In this document: positions 10,060-19,361 of the stretch, piece by piece
How positions within the stretch are numbered: position 1 is the stretch's first letter
How the letters are laid out: each line of letters opens with the position of its first letter
Assembly: GCA_013368375.1 (NCBI GenBank)
Contig: JAACJP010000003.1
Coordinates: 620,001-684,000, forward strand
Length of the DNA stretch: 64,000 nucleotides
Direction of reading: 5' to 3'
DNA from: Tricholomella constricta
Taxonomy: Eukaryota; Basidiomycota; Agaricomycetes; Agaricales; Lyophyllaceae
Made by a program: the position numbers and the translations under genes
Notes under the pieces: model-generated
Told to the model about the DNA's origin: nothing
What the model saw: the letters and a program-made list of their open reading frames with translations, nothing else
The model's database searches: none

Positions 10060-12176
10060 CTACTCCTCCTCCACCAAGTCACCTTCCACCTCCTCTTCGT
10101 CGCCCTCTTCGCCAGTCTCCACCGCTTCTTCCTCCGACGCCGCGCAGCTGTCGCTCTCCGAAAGCTCGACACCGTCCGCTCGCATTAACTGAGAACGTCG
10201 CCTGCGGAGCGCAGTGATCGCGTTTGCTGTGCCGGCGAATTGTTCGCGCACTCGGATAAGGCTCCAACGGGCGATCTCCTGCCGCGATTCCCACAGGTGC
10301 AGCTCCTGAATTAGCGAACGCAACATGGCGTTGCGCGACGTTAGAGCCCGGTCGACGTCCCCCAGGGGAAGCGAGGCGACACGCGACAAATCGGTGGCGT
10401 AGCCTAAGCCATCCAAATCACGGTTGCGTGGAAGACTGGTTCCTCGGGGTACACGACCACCGTGGACGGCGCTGGCGCCCATGCCCGACCCCTCAACGGT
10501 GTATTGAGCTTCCTGCAGAGCCCCTACAGTCGGCCCCCAGTCTTCGTCACTGAACGCAGTAAGGGCGCGCGCCCGGCGACGCGAGACGGAAGGCGACACG
10601 GTCTCCACGTCCTCCTCGGAGTCCTCCACGACGGGCTTGGAGGCGACGCGACGACGACTCCGCGGACGCGAGTTCTTGACAACTGCCGCGTCGGACTTGT
10701 ACTTCACGGTTTCGCACCGCTTGGAGAAGATTTTGCACCGCACACAGATCCCGCCCTCAGGTTTCTGAAAGCAGTCAACGGCGGCGTCGGCACAGCGATC
10801 ACACTACAGCGTCGTCAGAATGCGACCGACCCGACAGAACACACAGCGACTTACCGGCTCGTCACGAATGAAGTGGTTCGGGTGGGCGACTTTGAACTCC
10901 TCTAGCCGCTCCAACCACTTAAACTCGGCGGCGGCCTTCTTCGCTGCCGTGGCCTGCTCCCGCTTCTTGGCCGCCGTGGCCCCCTTCTTGCCAGTCGCCT
11001 TCCCCGCCTTGACCGCCCCCGGCACCTTCTCTGTCTTGGGTACCACCTCCACAACCTCAGGCGCGGACCCCTCGCCTTCGTCGTCGACAGCGCGCTTCCG
11101 CTTGCGGCTAGATGACGCTGGTACCGTGTCGATGAGGACGATGGGTGGTCCACCTACCGAAGGTGTCAGAGGGAGCCCGTCGATCGGACTAAAAATGACG
11201 GGTGAAGCAAACGCGAACTCACCAGCGGCACCCGTTTTCGGACGTCCACCTCCGGCCGACATGTGGGGTAACGTCACTGGGCGATATGCGGGGTCGCGCA
11301 CGCTCAACACCTTGGCCCTAGCTTTAACCTTCCCCTTTGGAGGAGCGGAAGCGACGGGCGACGCGGGGGGTGCCCGATCGAGCATAACGACGTCGGACGC
11401 CGGAGGTGAGCGCGACAGGAGGGGGGGTCGCATCGGCTCCAGGGCTTCCCGCCCCATCCGCTCCGCCATCGCCATAACTCTCGCCGCTTCCGCTTCCCGC
11501 ACGACACCCGCTACAGTGTGGGTATCGCTACCAGCCGGGCCGGCGATACCACGGGGTGGCGCACCCGACTCCGGATGAAGGGGCGCGTCGTCGACTGTCG
11601 CGGACACTGGGAGGACACTTTCAGTTCCCACAGGAACCCCTGCTACAGTAGCAGCCGAACTCGGTGCAGCCGCAGTCGTAGCGGTAGTCTCGGCATCGGT
11701 CGTGGGCAGACGCGGGTCGGTTGGTAGGGCCGCCACAGCCGTTAACGCTGGCAGGTCCTCGGGCGCCACCGACTGGGCGGCGCGTATGTTGGCCGCCGCA
11801 CCCAAGCGAGCACGACGGGTGCGACGACGGCGCGCGTTTTCACTCTAGGAAGGCTGGATAAGCAGCCCACCCACGGACCAGTCAAAACAACTAAACCGCG
11901 ACGCACCTCAGGTTCTAACCCACCAAACGGCCCCCTCCACTCAGCATCCCCCCCTACGACAGCCCAGACCGCACGCAACGCGGATTCCTCCTCAGGCCAC
12001 ACCCAACGCGGTTCCTCGCCCCCCTGGGCACGTAATGCCGATACTCCCTCCAGCAACCCCTCGAGAATGGCGAGACGTGCTTCACGCGACGCATCGGCAG
12101 ACAGCGCCCGCCAGTCGTCCCAGTCGCCCTGAAGGTCCTCGAGGATGAGTGCATAGTTGGGTGGCAGGTCAGCCAT
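10060..12176 (-). CDS. Antisense accessory protein, copy 1, Zn(II)2Cys6-spaced cluster
   Basis: Three exons on the strand opposite to gag-pol: 12176-11907, 11844-10855, 10803-10060; introns of 62 nt (GTGCGT...TAG) and 51 nt (GTAAGT...TAG), both phase 0; 667 residues. Exon 1 (90 codons) begins MADLPPNYALILEDLQ and has DWDDWRALSADASREAR and a Trp-rich end. Exon 2 begins SENARRRRTRRARLG (possible nuclear signal) and is long, Ala/Pro/Lys-rich, ending WLERLEEFKVAHPNHFIRDEP. Exon 3 starts inside the cluster: CDRC, then x6-C, x8-C, CVRC, x6-C, which is the exact spacing of the fungal binuclear zinc cluster. A helical module (DLDGLGYATDLSRVASLPLG, DVDRAL, SLIQELHLWESRQEI) and an acidic tail follow. 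Paralogue of 12583-13879. Not recognised as a named family; a DNA-binding role is inferred from spacing only. Confidence 0.8.
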
Positions 12177-12582
12177 GCCTGAAGACGGTGTGGGAGTGAA
12201 AAAGAGGGAGCCGAGAAAGACAGAGGGTCCTTGGGAAACTTGACGCGAGGTCAAATTCTGTTGCACCGCCACCGCCATCTCACGCCACACACGCGTCAAT
12301 TCTAGAATTCTCTCGACCGGTCTCCGGACCGACTGAGGACAGTCGGCATTTCAAGTAAGGAGGAGACGAACTACAGATGAAACGACAGCCGATACTAGCA
12401 ACCGACACCGCCAACCACAAAACCGACCGACACAACGAACCGACCTGCGCCACTTAAAAACACGAAAAATTCGAGCTATAAAGAACAACCCAATTTGAAG
12501 GCCCGAACCATAAAATAGGTATATACGGGATACGCGACCGGTAACAAACGTGACCCGACCGCAACACACGACAAAACCAAAG
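12177..12582. other. Spacer between the two antisense genes
   Basis: About 400 bp holding the upstream region of antisense copy 1 (with the hairpin and purine tract described separately) and the 3' flank of copy 2. No other conserved coding sequence is visible. Confidence 0.5.
12329..12367. promoter_or_regulatory. Internal hairpin plus second polypurine tract
   Basis: CCGACTGAGGACAGTCGG (12329-12346) is a perfect 7-bp palindrome around AGGA, beginning CCG and ending CGG. It is followed by CATTTCAAGTAAGGAGGAGA, nearly the same as the sequence in front of the 3' LTR (14022-14041). It sits about 150 bp upstream of antisense copy 1. It could act as a secondary plus-strand priming tract, as an antisense promoter element, or both; it also marks the edge of the duplicated module. 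Confidence 0.6.
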
Positions 12583-13879
12583 TCAAGGCGACGAACCCTC
12601 GCCACGATCGTCGCGTACGCCACAGTCGACAGCGCTCCCACTACCGTTGCCCCCACTCCTCGAATTAACCATCGCAGACGCACCAACTAACTCGGCGCGC
12701 CGGGCCTGAAGCAAGTCAAGGGCCGACGACGTAGACACGACCTGCTCGTAAAGCTGACGGGACGACGAACGCATGATCTCTTGGCGCGATTCAAGGACTT
12801 GAATTTCCTGGACCAAAGTGCGCAAGAAAACGGTGCGCGCCGATAGCGCCCGATCTACATCTGCAAGACCAAACCGCGAAATAACCGACAACGGCTGAGT
12901 GAAGCCCAAACCGCGCAAATCTTCGTTACGAAGGAAGTCCTCAGGGCGGAACACCGGGCTCTGATAAAGGAGACCCGCACCCCGGTCTACTGAACTTGCC
13001 GAACGAGTTACGACAAGGCGCGGAGCGGCCCTTGCCAGATCGGGCGAACGGACCTCGTCGAACAGCGGAGGGGGCATACACGCGTCGCAAGAGTGGCCCT
13101 CTACTGAACACGACACGAACTGGTGCGGAGCTGGCCGAAACGACCCCACTTCGTTCGTCTCGCACCGTCTAGATTGAATCTCGCAAACCGCGCAAACCTC
13201 AATGTCGCTGCGCTGAATGCAGCCCAAGCCGTAGCTCACACAACGATCGCACTAGCCAATAGATGAACGAAAGAGCAAGGACGCAAGAAGACCGACGACT
13301 TACCGCTTCGCTACGAGTGTAATGCTCAGGGTACTCCTTCTTAAATTCCTCGAGACGTGCCAGCCACAAACGGTGTCGCATCCCTTGTGCCGCTAATACC
13401 GACTCCCCGGAGATCTCGACGACAGACTCTTCTTGGTCCCCGTCTCCAACAGAGGAAGCGCACGAACGCTCCCGAACGACAGGCCCTGCCTTTTCTTCAG
13501 CGAAGGTGGCGCGCGTACGGACGACCGTCTCTCGGCGAGGGTAATCGGACTACCAACTAGCGCGTTAGTACTCTGCAGAAACGACCAAATAACCAGCAAG
13601 CGAACGCACACTCGGTTCTAGATCCGCGAACCGCTCGGACCATTCGGGGTCGGACTCGATCGTAGACCATATGTTAGATAATGCCTCTTCCTCGTCGCCC
13701 CACATCCAACGCCAGGGACTAGCCACCGGCGACCTAAGCACTTCGAGGCTGTTCGTCAAGTATTGTAACACACGGGTGCGCGCGTAACGAGGGGAGTCGG
13801 CCGACAGCGATTGCCATTCGTCCCAGTCTCGTTCCAAGAAGCGGAGAGTGCGCTGAAGATCGACAGGAGGTCTCGACAT
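12583..13879 (-). CDS. Antisense accessory protein, copy 2, Zn(II)2Cys6-spaced cluster
   Basis: Three exons, 13879-13610, 13549-13304 and 13251-12583; introns of 60 nt (GTGCGT, branch TACTAAC, TAG) and 52 nt (GTAAGT...TAG), both phase 0 and at the same positions as copy 1; 394 residues. Exon 1 is again 90 codons, with WDEWQSLSADSPRYAR and WMWGDEEEALSNIW matching copy 1. Exon 2 is only 82 codons against 330 in copy 1 and ends LARLEEFKKEYPEHYTRSEA. Exon 3 opens CDRC and keeps C-x2-C-x6-C-x8-C-x2-C-x6-C, with ETNE after the cluster. The helical module DLRGLGFTQPLSVISRF, DVDRALSART, LVQEIQVLESRQEI follows. Protein similarity without easy nucleotide alignment suggests an old duplication with both copies kept under selection. 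Confidence 0.8.
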
Positions 13880-13909
13880 AACGATGGGTAAACCAATCAA
13901 GAACCCGAG

Positions 13910-13919
13910 TATATATATA
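13910..13919 (-). promoter_or_regulatory. TATA-like box upstream of antisense copy 2
   Basis: TATATATATA lies 31-40 bp upstream of the copy 2 start codon on the minus strand. Palindromic by sequence, so orientation rests on context. The distance implies a very short leader. Copy 1 has no equally clear box. Confidence 0.35.
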
Positions 13920-14003
13920 GGTCGCCAGCGCGCCGGCACCGCCACTTCCTCCTACCCCTGCCCCTCTTTTCCAAGACGAACGCCCCCTGACCGATGCACG
14001 GGA

Positions 14004-14041
14004 CCGACTGAGGACAGTCGGTATTTCAAGTAAAGAGGAGA
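14004..14041 (+). promoter_or_regulatory. Hairpin and polypurine tract at the 3' LTR
   Basis: The same 18-base palindrome CCGACTGAGGACAGTCGG (14004-14021) is followed by TATTTCAAGTAAAGAGGAGA, whose AAAGAGGAGA directly abuts the 3' LTR. This is the plus-strand primer of the element. The palindrome is about 125 bp upstream of antisense copy 2, a spacing similar to that at copy 1. Confidence 0.8.
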
Positions 14042-15077
14042 TGATGAGCACCGTCCCGCGCTGTACACAGAACCTGCCCATAATAGACAGCAACCGCTGC
14101 GCCACGACGAACACGGTCCCGGATGCGACCAAAGCACCGAACCGACCGACCGACAATACGACCGACCAACCGACAATACGACCAAACGACCGACGCACCG
14201 ACCAAGAAACAGAGTAACTTGAAACGCCAGTTCTCCTCTCTGGGCGCACGGAGCACGGAACGCCGTATAACCTGTCAACGACCACGCACGTTTGTATGCC
14301 AAGGTCTCAACCCGGCGACAACCAAACCCGATTTGAAATTATCATCGGAAACACCTTTGCCCAGCCATTCGCAGAGAGGATCCGGCCGTACCACGGAGTT
14401 CCGCACCCAAGAGCCACTACCGATCGCAAAGCCACCACCGATCATACATCCGACCCGACACCGCGAGCCGATCAAAAGCCCCTTTGCCGAGCCAAAGAGC
14501 GCCACACTCTCTAAAAAGCGTCGCGCGGTACCAAGCTTGGCGGCGCTTCTCACCATAAACTAGTAAAAACACCTGCCTCACCGGCTTGCGAGAGGCGAGT
14601 CGGTCGCATAGTATAAAAACATACCCATGTACTACCTACCTCCCCCAGTGAATTACAGCCCGTATTTTCCCTCACACTCAGAGTGAATAGCTCGAAACCG
14701 TCGTCTCCGTCGTCTCTGCACCGTCCTCATCGTATAAACCGTCGCCACTGTCGTAAACCTCGTAACTGCCGTCTCTGTCGCCTCGTACTCGTCGCTAGAA
14801 CCCGTGAGTTCTCCATATTAACTTTGTTCGTCTCGTTGTTGCACAACCGACACCAAAAAGTCGTGTTACCGACCCGTTCCGCCTGGGAACGATCGTATTC
14901 TGTCGTATCGCCGTCGGTTCGACTAATTACGAGTCGGATCGTCTTTACTTTAATCAAACCACCCCTTTCAAACCCTGCACGCTCGCGTGTCTGGGAACTT
15001 TTAACATTTCTCGCCCCCCATAGTTGTTAGTTGTTTTGTTGTTGTGCACAGCACCTACAGGCCTTCTAGCTCTATCA
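14042..15077 (+). repeat. 3' LTR of Ty3/gypsy element
   Basis: 1036 bp, TG...CA ends, matching the 5' LTR except for a 20-bp tandem duplication near 14160-14180 and two substitutions that I could see (near 14500 and 14841). Followed by the CCGG target duplicate. TATA-like box at 14612-14619. Confidence 0.93.
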
Positions 15078-17346
15078 CCGGAGTTACTGGTTGCCAGACG
15101 AGCACCGAAAGGGTGTACATGATCTGAATAATAGGTGCCACGGAACAACACAACCAGGAAAGGTTTGTGGTCAGGCAGTGCTGGGCACATGCGGTGGAAA
15201 GCTTTGATATCGAAGGACATAGCTTGGGTGCCCGTGGGGCATGAGCGACCTTTTGAATTTGGAGGAATTAGAATTTGTAGATAGATACGAGATGAGGATC
15301 GAAGGAGAAACTTGGCAAGAAGTCATAAGACCATGTCGTATGAAATGGACCGAAGAGAGGCGAGACTCCTTGCTTAATATTAGGAGGCGATGCCGGAGAT
15401 ATTAGAAAGATATGAGGCCAAGAGAATACGAGGCCAAGTGGTGGAGAGAATTTAGAGGTTTGGTAAAGGAAGAGAATTTAGGAATTCGATAAGAGATTTG
15501 TGAGAGATTTGGACGAGCGGTGAGAACCGGTGTCGTCAGAAATTTGATACGAGAGAATTTAATTTCAGCAATGTTCCAAAGGGGGAACATCACTGCTAGA
15601 GTTTTAATGGGCTCCCGTCAGCGCTGTTTGAGCTAAATGTTTTGAAGAGGAGATGAGTGGAGAGAGGTAAGAAATGTAACTTACCTTTTTGGTGACACAA
15701 AAGGCCATATCGAAGCATGTCAGAAAATTTTCCTTTGATATGAAGCTGTTCATGGAAGGTGTACCAGTGAGGGAGTCTTTCTTAGAGAGATTTCGACAAA
15801 TGCAAAGTTTCGGAGGAAGACCCGGACCAGCATCTTGCTCCGCTACGATAAAAGAAGAGCAGTAGATAGGTCCCCGCATGATACACTCTACTTCCTCAAG
15901 AGAGTAGGGGCCGGACATGCGACCAAGGCTAATTTCTGTCGAGAGATGTTCGGCTACAGCTTCGGGATGGAGATCGACGGAAGGATGGTTGCGGATAACG
16001 ACCGACTTGGTTAATTTTGGAAGAGTACCCAGGGGAAAACCGTGTTTGAGGTTGTCAAGTAGATGAGGATAGGCACCAAGTAGATTATGCTTATTTAAGA
16101 AATAGCCAAAGGCTGAGACATTATACGGCATGGCGACGCGCTCAAAGAGTTCATTGTCAACAGAGGTAGAAGTAGGCAAACGAGGGCGGTAATGAATGTC
16201 GTCCAAAAAATCGCGATATGAAAAAACAGTCTCAGGCTTGTATAAAGCCATCAAAGATCCTATTACATGCTGCACTTTGTTTGAAGGCCGCGTGAGGGGT
16301 GCTGCACAGTGAGCAGAGGGGGAGCCCGTCAGTGCCGTGGCGATTGTCACAGAACCTGTTGAGGTTGTAGAAAATGCAGATCCTCTTTGCACTACTTTTC
16401 TTGTGGGGTTTGGCGGTCCACGAGGTGCTGTCGCGGAGACGCAAGAAGAAAGGTTTCTCATTGTCAAAGGAGGTTGTGCTCACTGGGTGGTCGCATAGGA
16501 AGGCGGCGCCTCCAGAGGAGCGAAGACAGGTGACTCGGTCCCAATGGTTGAGACCAAGGGAGGTGAGGTACAGAGGAGTTCGAGCGCAGCGAGGAGATTG
16601 TTAGAGGCTTCTATGAAACAGAAAGGGGAAAGACAAGTGTACAACTCATCTTAGCCCCATATGGAGATCATCTTGGGCATATCCAGAAGTTGCACCTTTT
16701 CCGTGGAATCCTCGTCCCAAGGGCGGAGCAATTTGAAGTGCACATCCTGGGGCAAGTAGTTGATGGCCTCCATGTGCTCGTTAGTGGAAAAGTTCAAGGG
16801 TGGACACATCTTGTTCTTGACACAGAGCAAGTAGGTTGTTGGAATGGTGATGTGATCATGACAGGCAGCGACCCATTTAACCGGATCAACGAGGTGCATA
16901 CTGCCGAGCAATTTGGTCCCAGTCTTGGTTTCAGCCTCCTTCTCCTTTTTGGCTTGCCTGTCCAACTCAGCGACCTTCTTCGAACGTGCACGCTGCCCTT
17001 CAACGTATCGGACAAGAGTGACGGGTAAAGGACTCAGAGTCGAGCAAAGTACTTCACTGTCAACAAACTCTCAAAATTTTTCGGTGAACCCGTATCCCCA
17101 TCTAAGAGGGGGTCCTATGTCCAAGTCCGGCGGTCGAGGGCAAGGCGTCTCTTTAGCGCTGATTGTCTTGAAGATACTATCATTGTTGTACTGCTCAATT
17201 TTGACATTACGAAGCACGCGCGTCTGAAGCGGGATCTTGGGCATATTGAGAGCATCAGGCACACTGTGGTGAGGCTCAAAGTCGAAATCCTCTATATGGC
17301 CTGGAATACTGGCATTAGGGAGCTGAGTGGACATATTGCTGAACAA
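15078..17346 (-). pseudogene. 5' half of interrupted DIRS-like retroelement: gag-like and RT fingers
   Basis: Reading from 17346 leftward: a gag-like start MFSNMSTQLPNASIPGHIED, a segment at 16965-16651 with WVAACHDHITIP and ALN-type gag character (PPLNFSTNEHMEAINYL), a Cys/His motif at about 16400 (CIFYNLNRFCDN, then LCSLCSTPHAAF), and the RT N-terminal part (FIVAEQDAGPGLPPKLCICR, GTPSMNSFISKENFLTCFD). After an AT-rich stretch of about 430 bp the palm continues with PTGTQAMSFDIKAFHR and HPFGARLATSNSG to the insertion point. Frame changes near 16380 and the extra stretch show decay. The rest of the RT is at 1000-2086. Confidence 0.75.
15240..15680. other. Non-coding stretch inside the outer RT
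   Basis: Purine- and AT-rich sequence with repeated GAGAATTTAG and GAGATTTG-like words separates two RT blocks that should be contiguous. It could be a small insertion or a degenerate intron. No terminal repeats or target duplication could be fixed by eye. Confidence 0.35.
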
Positions 17347-17455
17347 AAAAATTTTGAGTGAAGGAGCAAGGAGACGAGAGATGTCTCAAATTTTGACCAG
17401 CTCCAAAATAAGTAGTCTACTAAAATAGAGAAAGAAAAAGATTCCGTGTATGGTG

Positions 17456-17513
17456 TGCCTTATCTCAGCTTAGGCTAGCCATGCGCAAGCTTACGTAGCC
17501 TTAGCTAATGCCT
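17456..17513. repeat. Right terminal repeat of the outer retroelement
   Basis: GCCTTATCTCAGCTTAGGCT and the following AAGCTTACGTAGCCTTAGC-like sequence match 229-281 in direct orientation, with a 4-bp insertion. This marks the 5' (minus-strand) edge of the decayed element. Confidence 0.55.
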
Positions 17514-18974
17514 TGGTCTACATACCAGTGTATAGGCTTGGTTTCTAACAGGTTATGGGCCATTGTTGAACACCTACGCGTCAACAATTACAGGAATCCA
17601 GAACCGACACCAGAAAACTGGATTGCACTCTGATCCAGAGACCGATCACATCAGTACATCGCTATCTAATCAGAAGCACGCGCGCCTCGAGCTCTTTGTC
17701 TCCAGAACCTCATTCTCCACACAACCCCACTGTCCCCATTGGACAGAACAATACACTCTACAATGGGCACTCAACAAACACTCGAAGGCAACATCCTATC
17801 TATCCCCGCCATGGCAGTTCTCACACAGTGGACATTTAACTTTCAAATTTCCGAGTTGATCGGTGGCGATGTGGTTCATTATAGGCTCCTTCTTCTTCTT
17901 GATTGTGTCCTTCAGGTGATCAACAGTTTTCGAAGGCAGAATGTCAACCATAAAGGAGTCTGCACCGTCGGTGTCAGCAGGCGAGCACCCATCAGCTTCA
18001 GATCACGTGCGTCGCGTGACTTCTTCTTGTTTTGGTCAGTCTTTTCCATGCCACCGCGGCAAAACCACCTAAATCTGCTCAGGTACCCCAATGTCTTACC
18101 AAAACGCAGTGGGACAAATCACTGGGCCCATTGTTCAATCTTTGGATGGCATTCTGAAGCTGGTCTTCGCCCTATCCCACGTGCTCTTACAGTCGCAGAC
18201 AAGCAAACACAACAAATTTGATATCTCGGGAACCAGATTTTTTGTGAACAAACTGACGACGGGATCATACTCAGAATCAAGGAAGGAGTCAAAAAACACA
18301 TCTCCAAAGTTTTTCCCACGAGAAAACGGGGGCGGCCAAATTTTTGGCAGTTTTGAACACCTTTTTCAGTGTACCTAACTCCGTCTAGACCCCTTGCTGA
18401 CTGCCCCACCCCATTATACACTGATCTAAGCCAGATGTGAGCCAATCAATATGCCCCTCAGCTACAAATCTTGTACAAACCACTCAGAAGCTGTGTTTGG
18501 TGAGAAATTCGAAGCGGGGAATGCCGACGATGGTGCTGATCCGAAAGCAATTTTCATTTCTGGGCAAGATGAATCATCATTTTTCTCCGGAACTACGATG
18601 AGAATTCCTCTAAACTCCTGAATCATGCTTAGATTATCAAAAGGAGTCGAAAAACACGTCTCCAAAGTTTTTCCCACAAGAAAACGGGGACGGCCAATTT
18701 CCCATTTCGTCGATATTGAGGAATCGGCTCGTGGAAATTTATTCCTTTCATCGTTTAGGAGCTATATCTGCAATAAAAAATGAAATCAGAAGGGGACCAG
18801 GAGCCTCCATAAATCCACCCCCCAAATTGGTTGTGTTTGCTTGTCCGCAACTGTACATCTCACCCCTCAACAGCTTCACAACAGTCATCCAGAAGTGGCC
18901 GCCTCCTAGGGCAAGGAGAACATTGCTTCCTCACTAAGACTATATGCTACACTCATGACCAGACACATTTTTTA

Positions 18975-19361
18975 AATGCAGTCAGGCACGCTAGTGGTTG
19001 TGGCAGGAAAGAGGATATTGTGAGCCGAATGGCTAGAATTTGGATTCAAACTACTAAGACATTTGAGCAGGAAAATATTATACGGGACTTGGGTGTCGTC
19101 TCCGAGGACTTTGATCTAGACAGCCCAGAAAACTTGGTAAACCGTGCGCATATTTTTCTTATCTTGTTTCTTGCTTCCTTACTTCATAAGACCAGTTGAT
19201 CGAGTTGTCCACAAGGCTATGGACGCATATGCACTCCTTGCTTTCACGTGTGCGAGTGAGACGCTCGATGATCTCATCAATTTGATTAAAGCGGAGAACG
19301 ACAGTAGACAGCAACTCGCTGATGCGATGGGCTTGATTCAACGTCGCCACTTTTACGTTAG
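18975..19361 (+). pseudogene. Relic of an unidentified protein-coding gene
   Basis: Two blocks with protein-like composition, RMARIWIQTTKTFEQENI (with LGVVSEDFDLDSPENL) and VVHKAMDAYALLAFTCASET (with LDDLINLIKAENDSRQQL), are separated by a 51-nt GTAAAC...AAG stretch resembling an intron, but the frames do not join through it. Probably an old gene or transposon fragment. No family assigned. Confidence 0.3.

Larger units (their letters stand above)
2083..15081 (+). mobile_element. Ty3/gypsy LTR retrotransposon with antisense accessory genes, nested insertion
   Basis: Complete LTR retrotransposon at 2087-15077, flanked by a 4-bp target duplication CCGG (2083-2086 and 15078-15081). LTRs are 2087-3102 and 14042-15077, starting TGATGAGC and ending CTCTATCA. 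Order is LTR, primer-binding site, gag-protease, -1 shift, RT-RNase H-integrase, then about 4.4 kb with two genes on the opposite strand, polypurine tract and LTR. RT before integrase places it in the Ty3/gypsy group. It interrupts a minus-strand reverse transcriptase; joining the flanks at one CCGG gives an uninterrupted frame (ATSNSG followed by QIANASVDIWH). Base usage is richer in CGA/GAC than the flanks. Near-identical LTRs point to a recent insertion. Confidence 0.95.

Noticed and set aside
10462..11578. Plus-strand open frames over the antisense genes (e.g. 10462-10905, 10820-11578)
   Set aside because: Mirror frames of the GC-rich antisense exons; no motif, no splice logic, and the minus frames align with the second copy while these do not.
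13734..14302. Minus-strand frames running from the 3' LTR into the element (183 and 116 residues)
   Set aside because: They cross the LTR boundary, are Arg/Ser/Val repeats of CGAC-rich sequence, and the left LTR analogue runs into the unrelated outer element.
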